Part shown: one piece after another, positions 43,486 to 52,030 of the stretch
How positions within the stretch are numbered: the first letter of the stretch is position 1
How the letters are laid out: every line of letters starts with the position of its first letter
NCBI GenBank assembly: GCA_017405945.1
Contig: JAFQZL010000055.1
Location: forward strand, 1 to 64,000
Direction of reading: 5' to 3'
Length of the DNA: 64,000 nt
Source of the DNA: Acidaminococcaceae bacterium
Lineage (GTDB): Bacteria; Bacillota; Negativicutes; Acidaminococcales; Acidaminococcaceae
Translations under genes and position numbers: made by a program
Notes under the pieces: model-generated
Seen by the model: only the letters and a program-made list of their open reading frames with translations
Told to the model about the DNA's origin: nothing
Database searches by the model: none

Positions 43486-44376
43486 TTAAACGTCATAGGT
43501 CTTATCGATAGCTTTCAGTTCACGAAAAGTGTCAATTTCTACAATATCTTCTTCTAAGCACTCCCTAACCTCGACTTTATAATGATTACGACAGTAAACT
43601 AAAGGAACCTGTTCCCAATAGCGCTCCTTGCCGCCGGGTTGTTCATAAACTTCTTTGATATCGTATGAAAGTTTATGTCCGTCTTCCTCGTCCCAATACG
43701 AGATGCCTACCAGCTGCCAACAGTCTATTCCGCCAACTTTTTCATTAATAATAATTCCGTCCTTGACATCAACGCACCAATCATCGGTGCGGTCTTTTTT
43801 GATAGAAAGAAAGTTAGAAGTATAGTGATACTTTTTAATGATTTTGGGGTTGGAAATTAGCAAATCTGCTTCAAACACATAGGCATTAGAAAGCATATAC
43901 CGGGCACACATGGAGGATGAAATATTATTAGCCTCATTATATACTGGATTTTCCAAAAATTTTATCATGGGATATTTATACAGCAGTTGATCAAACTGTT
44001 CTGCAAGATAGCCCCTTACAATATAGATTTCGTTGATACCTGCCTCCAGGCAGGCATCAAGCAACCCGTCTATAATTCGCTTACCATGTACTCGTACCAA
44101 TGGTTTTGGTGTGTTGAACGTAATAGGAACAAGACGTGAACCAAAACCTGCAGCGATAAATATCGCTCGTTTAACCCGATAAGGTTCTAATGCAATAAAA
44201 CCATTATCGGTGATGTTTCCATTTACAACAAAGCCATATTCAGTTAGTTCTTTCATTACTTTGTTAATTGTGCCTAAAGAGTATTTTGTTAATTCTTCCA
44301 ATTGACGTTGTGTTAATGGATTGTTGTTTGTGGCAAGTGCTTCCAATAAATCAAATTGTTTTCTTGTAAGTTTCAT
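43486..44376 (-). CDS. Winged-helix domain fused to a LicC-like CTP:phosphocholine-type cytidylyltransferase
   Basis: A 296-residue fusion. Residues 1-~65 form a winged helix (LTRKQFDLLEALATN, LTQRQLEELTKYSLGTINK). From ~70 a nucleotidyltransferase follows: IFIAAGFGSRLVPITFNTPK with the pyrophosphorylase signature, IYIVRGYLAEQFD, NISSSMCARYML and YVFEADLLI. The catalytic half resembles LicC, which makes CDP-choline, or PntC, which activates 2-aminoethylphosphonate. The DNA-binding domain suggests control of the divergent transporter operon. ATG 44376 is chosen because GAGGTG lies 12 nt upstream; GTG 44391 overlaps that site. Confidence 0.82.
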   Translation of the reverse strand: MKLTRKQFDLLEALATNNNPLTQRQLEELTKYSLGTINKVMKELTEYGFVVNGNITDNGFIALEPYRVKRAIFIAAGFGSRLVPITFNTPKPLVRVHGKRIIDGLLDACLEAGINEIYIVRGYLAEQFDQLLYKYPMIKFLENPVYNEANNISSSMCARYMLSNAYVFEADLLISNPKIIKKYHYTSNFLSIKKDRTDDWCVDVKDGIIINEKVGGIDCWQLVGISYWDEEDGHKLSYDIKEVYEQPGGKERYWEQVPLVYCRNHYKVEVRECLEEDIVEIDTFRELKAIDKTYDV

Positions 44377-44403
44377 AATTATTATATTCACCTCGCGTTA
44401 ATC

Positions 44404-44435
44404 ATATTATTATCAATTTAATCACTTAATAATAT
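44404..44435. promoter_or_regulatory. 9-bp inverted repeat near the winged-helix gene start
   Basis: ATATTATTA (44404-44412) and TAATAATAT (44427-44435), separated by 14 nt. AT-rich, so moderate weight. A possible operator. Confidence 0.35.
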
Positions 44436-44458
44436 TGAGAATGTTTATACATAGGAGT

Positions 44459-44499
44459 TTGCTATATGTTATTTTAACCCAAGTATAAATATATAGCAA
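44459..44499. promoter_or_regulatory. 12-bp inverted repeat in the divergent region, candidate operator
   Basis: TTGCTATATGTT (44459-44470) pairs with AATATATAGCAA (44488-44499) with one G-T position, over a 17-nt spacer. It lies upstream of the -35 box of the transporter promoter, where an activator or repressor would bind. Confidence 0.5.
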
Positions 44500-44543
44500 C
44501 ACGTGAGTTCATAGTTTTTATATAAAATGATTAAAATACACTA

Positions 44544-44572
44544 TTGACACAGTTCAAATTTTGCTGTATTAT
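44544..44572 (+). promoter_or_regulatory. Strong sigma70-type promoter of the ABC transporter operon
   Basis: Perfect TTGACA (44544-44549), 17-nt spacer and TATTAT (44567-44572), 55 nt before the ATG of the ATPase gene. Confidence 0.8.
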
Positions 44573-44626
44573 ACTTGAAAATGAACATAAGCGGTTATTT
44601 TTGATTGATGTTTTGGGAGCTTGTTA

Positions 44627-45406
44627 ATGAATGATAGCCAGGATATTTTAGAAATTAAAAACCTGTTTTACAGCGTAGAACAAAAACAGATTTTGAACGA
44701 CATTAATTTTACCGTTCAAAATGGTGAGTTTTTGTCCATATTAGGTCCGTCCGGTTGCGGTAAAACAACAATCCTCCGGTTGCTGATCGGCTTATTGCAA
44801 CCCGATTCAGGCCAAATCATAAAAAACGGGCAGGACATAACTTTCACGCACCCTTCCAAGCGCGGTATGGGAATCGTTTTCCAGAACTATGCCCTGTTCG
44901 AAAATATGACTGCGTTTGAAAATATTGAATATGCATTAAAACTGAATCCGAAGTTTAAAGCCCGGTCAAAAGACATTGTAAATGAACTGCTCATTCAGAT
45001 GAACCTGATGGAACACGCTGATAAGAAACCCGTTAACCTTTCCGGCGGACAACAGCAGCGGGTTGCTATCGCCAGAACACTTGCAATTAATCCTGACATT
45101 ATTTTATTTGATGAACCCATGTCTGCCCTGGATGTGGAAACACGTTTAGTCCTTCGTAAAGAATTAAAAGATCTGCAGCATAAATATAAAAATACCATGA
45201 TTTATATTACCCACGATCAGGAAGAAGCTTTCGCTATGTCTGACCGGATTATGGTTATGAGCGAAGGGAAGATTCATCAAATCGATACACCGGAAAACCT
45301 GATTACCCATCCCGCAGACGACTACGTGAAACAGTTTGTCGTTCATAATCTGCGCGTAAAAATGGATTCTTTGCTGAAGCATTTAGGCGGTATGTATGAA
45401 AAGTAA
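44627..45406 (+). CDS. ABC transporter ATP-binding protein, phosphonate/iron-type importer
   Basis: A 259-residue ATPase: Walker A LGPSGCGKTT, Q-loop FQNYALFENM, signature LSGGQQQRVAIART, Walker B IILFDEPMSALD and the H-loop THDQEEAFAMSD. The sequence type is that of the Fbp/PotA/PhnT importer class. Given the phosphonate and choline genes around it, uptake of 2-aminoethylphosphonate or a related head-group precursor is more likely than iron (inference). GGGAG seven bases upstream supports ATG 44627 over TTG 44621. Confidence 0.85.
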   Translation: MNDSQDILEIKNLFYSVEQKQILNDINFTVQNGEFLSILGPSGCGKTTILRLLIGLLQPDSGQIIKNGQDITFTHPSKRGMGIVFQNYALFENMTAFENIEYALKLNPKFKARSKDIVNELLIQMNLMEHADKKPVNLSGGQQQRVAIARTLAINPDIILFDEPMSALDVETRLVLRKELKDLQHKYKNTMIYITHDQEEAFAMSDRIMVMSEGKIHQIDTPENLITHPADDYVKQFVVHNLRVKMDSLLKHLGGMYEK

Positions 45407-46946
45407 ATTAAACTGGATCCAGGTAGTGCTTGGCTGTTTTTTCCTGTTTGCGGTTATCGGTCCTTTGTTAACAATGTTCCTTACGATCGATATTCCTCAC
45501 CTGACTGCCATTTTTTCCAATAAAGCGTTTAAAGCGGCAACGTATAATTCCGTAGTCTATTCCGGCATTTCTGCTGTTTTATCTATCGTTCTGGGTGGGA
45601 CTGCCGCCTGGTGTCTGACCCGTTCAAGAGTTAAATTCAAGAGTTTTTTTATTCTTATTCTGACGATACCTATGCTGATTCCGTCTATATCTCACGGAAC
45701 AGGGTTAGTTATCCTGTTGGGCGCTAATGGCATTTTAACGAATTTGCTGGGATTAAAACTCCCTCTCTACGGTGGATTGGGGATAATCCTTGGTTCCATT
45801 ATGTATTCCCTGCCGGTAGCTTTTTTGATGTTTTATGACATACTGAAATATGAGGACGCACTGCCTTATGATATGGCGGAGATACTGGGAGTAAACAAGT
45901 TGCGCCAGTTTAAAGACCTGACGCTCCCCTATTTATATAAACCGCTGATTTCCATTATCTTTGCGATTTTCACTCTTATTGTTACCGATTACGGCGTACC
46001 TTTGACCATTGGGGGGCATGTAAAAACACTTCCGGTCATGATGTACGAAGACGTTATCGGGTTGTTAGATTTTGTGAAAGGAAGCGTAATTGGTACATTC
46101 CTGTTATTGCCTGCCGTTGTGGCTTTTGTTATTGATTTGCTGAATAAAGGAAATGCTAATGCGAGTTATGTTAGAACTCCGTTTCGCCTGAATAAAAGCT
46201 TTGCGCGGGAATGTTTCAGCTACCTTTATCTTGGGCTTATTACCATTATTGTTTTATTACCGCTAGTCACCTTTGCGTTCCTGTCGTTTGTAAAAAAGTA
46301 TCCTATGGATTTAAGCTTCACAACCTACCATATACACCGGTTGATAGAGATGGAAGGACTTGTTTATTTAGGCAACTCTTTTATTATTGCTATCAGTGTA
46401 GCTGTGATTGGTACCCTCGGCGCTTTTGTTACAGCGTATCTTTCCGCCCGTATTCAAACCAAGACCTCTTATTTTCTTCACTTAATGACTATTACGTCTC
46501 TGGCCATACCGGGTCTGGTTCTCGGTTTATCATATGTGTTGTTTTTTAATGGGACTTTAATATACGGAACGCTGGCCATGCTGATACTGGTCAATATCGT
46601 TCACTTTTTTGCATCGCCCTATTTGATCATGTACAATACTCTGAATAAGGTAAACCGGAATCTGGAAGACATTGGTATGATATTGGGTATTTCCCGTTTT
46701 AACCTGATTACCCATGTCATTATTCCACAGGTGGCACCGTCTTTAAAAGAAATGGCTGTTTACCTTTTTGTAAATTCCATGATGACAATTTCGGCGGTGT
46801 CTTTCTTAAGCAATGTGGCTACCAAACCAATAGCATTAATGATTACACAGTTTGAGGCCATTATGATGCTGGAGTGTACGGCAGTTGTTTCCCTTATAAT
46901 ATTGGGGGTCAACATTGTTGTACGTACCATTGCGTTACGCAATTAA
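45396..46946 (+). CDS. ABC transporter permease, fused two-domain type
   Basis: A 516-residue protein with about 12 membrane segments arranged as two MetI-type halves. The first EAA loop is around MAEILGVNKLRQFKDLTLPY (~160-180), the second around IGMILGISRFNLITHVIIPQ (~425-445). Fused permeases of this kind serve iron (FbpB) and 2-aminoethylphosphonate (PhnUV-like) importers. The segment ISHGTGLVILLGANG agrees with the phosphonate group. It overlaps the ATPase gene by 11 nt, so the two are co-translated. Confidence 0.83.
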   Translation: MKSKLNWIQVVLGCFFLFAVIGPLLTMFLTIDIPHLTAIFSNKAFKAATYNSVVYSGISAVLSIVLGGTAAWCLTRSRVKFKSFFILILTIPMLIPSISHGTGLVILLGANGILTNLLGLKLPLYGGLGIILGSIMYSLPVAFLMFYDILKYEDALPYDMAEILGVNKLRQFKDLTLPYLYKPLISIIFAIFTLIVTDYGVPLTIGGHVKTLPVMMYEDVIGLLDFVKGSVIGTFLLLPAVVAFVIDLLNKGNANASYVRTPFRLNKSFARECFSYLYLGLITIIVLLPLVTFAFLSFVKKYPMDLSFTTYHIHRLIEMEGLVYLGNSFIIAISVAVIGTLGAFVTAYLSARIQTKTSYFLHLMTITSLAIPGLVLGLSYVLFFNGTLIYGTLAMLILVNIVHFFASPYLIMYNTLNKVNRNLEDIGMILGISRFNLITHVIIPQVAPSLKEMAVYLFVNSMMTISAVSFLSNVATKPIALMITQFEAIMMLECTAVVSLIILGVNIVVRTIALRN

Positions 46947-47009
46947 ATCTTTAGCTTACTATTGTTTTTCATTTATATTTTTTAAATAAAAAGAAAAGGA
47001 GAAAAAAGA

Positions 47010-48020
47010 ATGAAAAAAGTTTTAGTTATGGTCATGGCAGCTGTGTTCTGCCTGGCAGCATTGGGATGCGGCGGTGGAAAAGCAGACAAAAAGCCTGCCG
47101 AAAACAAAGACGCAGGCAGCAAGAAAGTTGTGATTTTTTCCAGCGCGGAAGAGTATAAAAATGAGTTCTACAAAACAAAACTCAAGGAAAAATTCCCGCA
47201 ATATGATATTGTCATCGAATATCTTTCCACCGGGAAACATGCTGCCAAGCTGAAAGCGGAAGGCGAAAAGACGCTTTGTGACATTTCTTTGGATTTAGAG
47301 CAGGGTTACGCGCAACAGCTGAAACCGATTTTTGCGGATTTAAGCAGCTATGACACCAGCAGATATATGGAAGATCTTCTTTCCAAAGACAAAAAATATT
47401 TACCTGAATGTCGTGTAGGCGGCGCCATTATTTTAAACACCGAAGTATTAAAGGCAAAAGGCTTAAAAGCCCCCCAGTCTTATGAAGATTTGCTGAAACC
47501 TGAATATAAAGGACTTATTTCGATGCCCAGCCCCAAAGCTTCGGGTACCGGCTACATTTTCTTAAAGGCATTGGTAAATTCTATGGGTGAAGATAAGGCA
47601 TTTGCCTATTTTGATCAGTTAAGCAAAAATGTTTTGCAGTTTACCAGTTCCGGTTCCGGTCCTGTTAACGCGTTAATCAATAAAGAGGTAGCTATCGGTT
47701 TAGGTATGACTGCACAGGGCGCACTAAAGAAAACCGAAGGCGCGCCTTTTGAGATCGTTTTCTTCAAGGAAGGTTCCCCCTACACGTTCTACACTGTAGC
47801 CCTGATTAAGGGAAAAGAAAAGAACAAGGCTGTTAAAGAAGTTTTTGATTACCTGAGCGGTCCTGTCATTGAAGGCCAGGTACAGAAATATTATCCGGAA
47901 AAACTTTACAAAGATAAAGACTATACCATCAAAAATATGCCTGAAAAAATCAAATATGCGGACATGAAAAATAATACGATTGAAGAAAAAGAACGCCTGC
48001 TGGCTAAGTGGAATCACTAA
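47010..48020 (+). CDS. ABC transporter substrate-binding lipoprotein, probable aminoethylphosphonate-type
   Basis: A 336-residue extracytoplasmic binding protein. A lipoprotein signal ends in LAALGC (Cys near 20). The mature part has the SBP type II fold: VVIFSSAEEYKNEF, EYLSTGKHAAKLKAEGEKT, PSYEDLLKPEYKGL-like hinge region (PQSYEDLLKPEYKGLISMP) and MGLGMTAQGALKKTEGAPFE-type binding segment. The family covers iron, thiamine and 2-aminoethylphosphonate binders; neighbours favour the last. AAGGAG ribosome site. A strong terminator follows. Confidence 0.82.
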   Translation: MKKVLVMVMAAVFCLAALGCGGGKADKKPAENKDAGSKKVVIFSSAEEYKNEFYKTKLKEKFPQYDIVIEYLSTGKHAAKLKAEGEKTLCDISLDLEQGYAQQLKPIFADLSSYDTSRYMEDLLSKDKKYLPECRVGGAIILNTEVLKAKGLKAPQSYEDLLKPEYKGLISMPSPKASGTGYIFLKALVNSMGEDKAFAYFDQLSKNVLQFTSSGSGPVNALINKEVAIGLGMTAQGALKKTEGAPFEIVFFKEGSPYTFYTVALIKGKEKNKAVKEVFDYLSGPVIEGQVQKYYPEKLYKDKDYTIKNMPEKIKYADMKNNTIEEKERLLAKWNH

Positions 48021-48033
48021 GATTTATAAGGGA

Positions 48034-48072
48034 GGGGAAAACAGAATGCTGTTTTCCCCGTTATCTTTTTTT
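48034..48072 (+). terminator. Strong rho-independent terminator after the ABC operon
   Basis: GGGGAAAACAG (48034-48044), loop AATG, CTGTTTTCCCC (48049-48059), then a T-rich tract with seven T in a row. A perfect 11-bp stem. Confidence 0.9.
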
Positions 48073-48137
48073 GAACAATAAGAACAATAAGATAGGATAA
48101 TCTGTTCGTTAATAATATAACCGAACAAGGTTTGTTC
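48073..48137. promoter_or_regulatory. Cluster of GAACAA half-sites upstream of the PEP mutase gene
   Basis: GAACAATAA is repeated exactly twice in tandem (48073-48081, 48082-48090). A palindrome GAACAA-GGT-TTGTTC follows at 48123-48137. A TATTAT -10-like box is at 48158-48163. The four half-sites lie between the terminator and the phosphonate operon and look like a regulator-binding region. Confidence 0.4.
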
Positions 48138-48181
48138 CTGACAGAAGTATTAATTTTTATTATAGAAAGTGAGATATGATA

Positions 48182-49480
48182 ATGAAAACTGCTTATGTTT
48201 GTTTCTGTACAGATGTAATTCACGATGGGCATTTAAACATTATAAATAACGCAAGAAAATACGGACGGGTCGTTGTTGGCTGTCTTACAGATAAAGAAAT
48301 GGTGCGCTGCACAAAGTTCCCTACTACCACTATTGAGGAGCGAATCAATTTATATAAAACAATTGAAGGCGTTGAAGAAGTAGTGATTCAGGACAACATG
48401 TTATATGACGATGTAATTGAAAAAATTCATCCGGACTATGTTGTGCATGGTGATAACTGGAAAGAAGGCGCGGAGAGAGCTGTAAGAAATCATGTTGAAA
48501 AACTGCTTTCTGCCTACGGCGGACAAATTATTGATGTTCCTTATACATACAATGAAAAGGTCAGAAAAGTAGACCAACGTTTGAAAGAAAAACTGGCAAT
48601 GCCCGAATACAGGAGAAAGCGTCTTCGCCAGCTTATTGAAATGACTCCTGTGGTTAAAACAATGGAAGCGCATTCCGGTCTTACCGGCTTGATTATTGAG
48701 AAGACGGTTGTAGAAGAAGAAAACGGAAGACTGGATCAGTTCGATGCAATGTGGGTATCTTCTCTTTGTGACAGCACCGACCGCGGAAAACCCGATATCG
48801 AGCTCGTAGATATGACGTCCAGGCTCCGTACCATTAACGATATTATGGAAGTAACAACCAAACCTATTATTCTTGACGGTGATACCGGGGGGCTTACCGA
48901 ACATTTTGTTTACAATGTAAGAACCTTGGAACGGATGGGCGTAAGCGCAGTCATTATTGAGGACAAAACCGGACTGAAAAAGAACAGTTTGTTTGGAACC
49001 GAAGTTGTACAGACACAGGACACGATAGAAAACTTTTCTGCAAAGATTTCGGCAGGTAAAAGAGCACAGCTTTCCGATGATTTTATGATTATCGCACGGA
49101 TAGAAAGCCTTATTCTGGAACGTGGTATGGAAGATGCGCTGAAACGGGCTTTTGCGTTCAGAGACGCGGGTGCTGACGGGATAATGATACATAGCAGGAA
49201 AAAAGATCCTGCAGAAATCCTTGAATTCTGTGATAAGTTCCGCGCTGAAGACAAAAAGACCCCGATTGTTGTGGTGCCGACCTCATTTAACCAGATCACG
49301 GAAAACGAGCTGGCTTCCCACGGAGTTAATATCGTTATATACGCAAATCAGTTAATGCGGGCGGCATTCCCGGTTATGAAGCAGACAGCAGAAGAAATTC
49401 TCCGCGCGCATCGCGCAAAAGAAGTTGATTCCAAGTTAATGCCGTTCAAAGATATTATAAGATTAATTGACGAGTTATAA
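48182..49480 (+). CDS. pepM: Cytidylyltransferase-phosphoenolpyruvate mutase fusion
   Basis: A 432-residue two-domain enzyme. Residues 1-~135 are a nucleotidylyltransferase of the glycerol-3-phosphate-cytidylyltransferase type, with VIHDGHLNII carrying the HxGH motif (14-17) and a later ISSTR-like position replaced. From ~150 follows phosphoenolpyruvate mutase: LILDGDTGG-like IILDGDTGGLTEH and the diagnostic EDKTGLKKNS (260-269; EDKX5NS). PepM makes phosphonopyruvate from PEP, the entry step of phosphonate biosynthesis; phosphonopyruvate decarboxylase is at 53279. The N-terminal domain could activate a phosphonate or phosphate with CTP. ATG 48176 is an alternative start; ATG 48182 has better spacing from GTGAG. 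Confidence 0.9.
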   Translation: MKTAYVCFCTDVIHDGHLNIINNARKYGRVVVGCLTDKEMVRCTKFPTTTIEERINLYKTIEGVEEVVIQDNMLYDDVIEKIHPDYVVHGDNWKEGAERAVRNHVEKLLSAYGGQIIDVPYTYNEKVRKVDQRLKEKLAMPEYRRKRLRQLIEMTPVVKTMEAHSGLTGLIIEKTVVEEENGRLDQFDAMWVSSLCDSTDRGKPDIELVDMTSRLRTINDIMEVTTKPIILDGDTGGLTEHFVYNVRTLERMGVSAVIIEDKTGLKKNSLFGTEVVQTQDTIENFSAKISAGKRAQLSDDFMIIARIESLILERGMEDALKRAFAFRDAGADGIMIHSRKKDPAEILEFCDKFRAEDKKTPIVVVPTSFNQITENELASHGVNIVIYANQLMRAAFPVMKQTAEEILRAHRAKEVDSKLMPFKDIIRLIDEL

Positions 49481-49502
49481 TACGGTAACTGAGGAATAAA
49501 TA

Positions 49503-50249
49503 ATGGAGCAAAAATATCTGATCCTGTCCGATATACATGGAAATATCAGTGCTTTTGATTCTGTTCTTTCAGACTGTAAAGAGGAAGACTTTACAGGGGT
49601 TATCTTGTTAGGCGACTGTATTGATTACGGCATGCGTTCCAATGAAACCATTTCCATGTTACAGGAACTGATTTCAGGGAAATGGAAAGATAAAGTTCTT
49701 GTCAATATTTGGGGTAACCATGAACAGCTATTGACAGAAAAGAATTTGGAACGCCTTTCATCAGACCGGGGCAGGATGATTGCAAATTATACGGCAGAGC
49801 ACATTTCGGGTAATTCCATGGCGTATATCCTTACTGCAATGAACCGTAAAGGACAGGAGTGTTTCAAAATTCATGACTTGAAATGTCTGGCGGTACACGG
49901 TTCGCTGGAAGATTATTATTGGAAAGCAGTATCGCCTGATAATGCAAGAGGCGATTATAGTGATTTTGATATTGTTTTTTCCGGACATTCACACTATTCA
50001 CATTGTTTCACAAAGTTTTATTCCACGGATAATGAGGAATTGCGGAACAAGAAAGCAGTGATTTTCATTAATCCGGGTTCTGTAGGGCAACCGAGAAACC
50101 AGAATCCCTGCGCGCAATATGCGGTACTGTCTCTGCCATCAAAAAGAGTGGAATTACGGTGTGTACCGTATGATGTGGAATTCGAACAGTCTTTGTTTCC
50201 AGATGTATTAGATGCATTTTATAAAACGAGACTTACCAAGGGCATATAA
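49503..50249 (+). CDS. Calcineurin-like metallophosphoesterase (YfcE/MJ0936-like)
   Basis: A 248-residue binuclear-metal phosphoesterase: LSDIHGNISAF (motif I), LLGDCIDYG (II), WGNHEQLL (III), VFSGHSHYSH (IV-V) and INPGSVGQPRNQN. The family removes phosphate from mono- or diesters in the cytoplasm. Lodged between PEP mutase and an SDR gene, it may dephosphorylate an intermediate of the same pathway, but the substrate cannot be inferred. It starts 22 nt after the PEP mutase gene with GAGG nearby. Confidence 0.83.
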   Translation: MEQKYLILSDIHGNISAFDSVLSDCKEEDFTGVILLGDCIDYGMRSNETISMLQELISGKWKDKVLVNIWGNHEQLLTEKNLERLSSDRGRMIANYTAEHISGNSMAYILTAMNRKGQECFKIHDLKCLAVHGSLEDYYWKAVSPDNARGDYSDFDIVFSGHSHYSHCFTKFYSTDNEELRNKKAVIFINPGSVGQPRNQNPCAQYAVLSLPSKRVELRCVPYDVEFEQSLFPDVLDAFYKTRLTKGI

Positions 50250-50264
50250 AGGAGTACATCAACA

Positions 50265-51278
50265 ATGTGTAAGCTTTATGTAATCAGCGGTGTTACCGGT
50301 ATGACCGGCAACGAGTTGGTACAACAGATATTGATTGATAAAGAATGCAAGGATCATATTATCGGCTTTGATAATTTCTATGCATCGTCTATAGAAACTG
50401 TAAAAGATTTTTTAGATGACAGGCGCTTTGACTTTTTAGAGTATGACTTAAACAACAAGCAACAGATGGACGACGTCGAAAAACGAATACTGGCGATGAA
50501 GAGCCAATACGATGAAATCATCTATATTAACTGCGCAGCTGTTGTTCATACCGAACATTTCTATCATGTATATGAAACATTCGAAACGAACGTTACAGGT
50601 ATGAATGAATTTCTTCAGCAGGCGATCCGGGTCGGTGCCCAAAAGTTTATTAACTGCTCAACGTCTGAAGTGTATTCGATGGAATCGTGGAACGAGAACG
50701 GTGGTGTGCGTGAGGACAGCTATTTGCTTATTTCCCATGCAGAGCACAGTCAGCGGACCAGCTATGCTGTAGGCAAACTTTTAACAGAGTTTTTCATGAA
50801 AGACGCTGTGGATACGGGTAAAATCAAAGGTTGTTCTATCCGTTTTGCCAATGTTTACAGTAAGAATGAACGGTATCCCAAACATATTATTCCGTTCATT
50901 ATTAACAGTTTAAAAGACAATGGAAAAGTAACGCTTTTGGAAAACTCCAGAAAGAACAGGAGAACGTTCCTGAACAATTATGACAGCTGCAGCGCTGTGC
51001 TTGCTCTTGCAAATACAGATACCGCACTGGACGGAAGTATATATAACGTTGCTACCGATGAAGAGATTACAATTATTGCTTTGGCTGAACTGTGCGCGGC
51101 CAAAATGGGAATAAAGAACCCGGTTATTGATTTTAAAGGATTCAGAGCTTCTGATCCGGAAAGACGGTTGTTGTCTACAGAAAAGATCAGAGCACGTACA
51201 TCCTGGAAACCGGTAGTTAATCTGGACAAAGGCCTGGATGAATGTATCGAAAACTACCTGAAAGAGGCCGCTAAATGA
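50265..51278 (+). CDS. NAD-dependent epimerase/dehydratase (extended SDR)
   Basis: A 337-residue extended SDR. The NAD motif is YVISGVTGMTGNELVQ, the NCAAVVHTEHF segment follows the fourth strand, and the catalytic pair is in SYAVGKLLTEFF (YxxxK). FANVYSKNERYPKHIIPFII agrees with sugar-nucleotide epimerases. It is translationally coupled to the next gene (ATGA overlap at 51275). Whether it acts on a nucleotide sugar or on a phosphonate intermediate is unknown. Confidence 0.82.
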   Translation: MCKLYVISGVTGMTGNELVQQILIDKECKDHIIGFDNFYASSIETVKDFLDDRRFDFLEYDLNNKQQMDDVEKRILAMKSQYDEIIYINCAAVVHTEHFYHVYETFETNVTGMNEFLQQAIRVGAQKFINCSTSEVYSMESWNENGGVREDSYLLISHAEHSQRTSYAVGKLLTEFFMKDAVDTGKIKGCSIRFANVYSKNERYPKHIIPFIINSLKDNGKVTLLENSRKNRRTFLNNYDSCSAVLALANTDTALDGSIYNVATDEEITIIALAELCAAKMGIKNPVIDFKGFRASDPERRLLSTEKIRARTSWKPVVNLDKGLDECIENYLKEAAK

Positions 51279-52030
51279 AAGCTGCGATCATTACTGTTGC
51301 CGGAGTATCCAGCCGGTTTAATGAAGGCATTCCTGAAGAACACAAAGCCCTTAAATCAATATATTGGGAAAATGACTGTAAAGATACTTTGCTTTATCAT
51401 CTTTTGCAAAAATGTTCCTGCGCTGATTTTATAGTTGTTGTTGGCGGATACAAGTTTGATGCATTACAAGAATACTGTAAAAGCCTGGAAAGTGAATTGA
51501 AAGGAAAAATGCTTTTAGTTTACAATGAACACTTTTCAGATTTGGGATCCGGATACAGCCTGTATTTAGGATTAAAGGCTGTATTTGACAAGGGAGCAGA
51601 GGAAGTTTTGTTTGTTGAGGGTGATCTGGATATTGACGAACCGTCTTTTAATAGAGTTGCCCACGCAAAAGGGAACGTCCTGACATATAATTATCTGCCC
51701 ATTTACACAAACAAAGCTGTTGTTCTTTATAAGGATATAAAAGATAACTACCGTTATGCCTTTAACAGCGACCATGGGTATTTAAAAATAGAATCTCCTT
51801 TTTCCTGTATCCTTAATTCCGGTCAGGTTTGGAAATTTACGGAAATGGATAAGTTGAAAAAGGCTAACGAAAGATTCTTTGAGGAAAACAGGGTCGGTAC
51901 CAACCTGAACATTATACAAAACTATCTAGATGATAATACCCGGTGTGATATTATAGGGCTGAAACGATGGACAAATTGCAACACGCGTGAAGATTTTAAA
52001 CAAATCAGGTCATTTTGGGAGGAAGAATGA
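51275..52030 (+). CDS. Nucleotidyltransferase-family protein
   Basis: A 251-residue GT-A/nucleotidyltransferase-fold protein: AAIITVAGVSSRFNEGIPEE (a divergent GxGxR loop), FIVVVGGYKFDAL, GSGYSLYLGLKAV and the metal-binding VEGDLDIDEPSF. It resembles sugar-phosphate or choline-phosphate nucleotidyltransferases, with a weaker signature lysine. It overlaps both neighbours by 1-4 nt (ATGA junctions), so it is part of the phosphonate operon, and may activate the product of that operon with a nucleotide. Confidence 0.72.
   Translation: MKAAIITVAGVSSRFNEGIPEEHKALKSIYWENDCKDTLLYHLLQKCSCADFIVVVGGYKFDALQEYCKSLESELKGKMLLVYNEHFSDLGSGYSLYLGLKAVFDKGAEEVLFVEGDLDIDEPSFNRVAHAKGNVLTYNYLPIYTNKAVVLYKDIKDNYRYAFNSDHGYLKIESPFSCILNSGQVWKFTEMDKLKKANERFFEENRVGTNLNIIQNYLDDNTRCDIIGLKRWTNCNTREDFKQIRSFWEEE

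Noticed and set aside
44627-48020. ABC importer as an iron(III) transporter
   Set aside because: The sequence class also covers iron, but the flanking choline, cytidylyltransferase and phosphonate genes make a phosphonate or head-group substrate more likely. It cannot be excluded from sequence alone.
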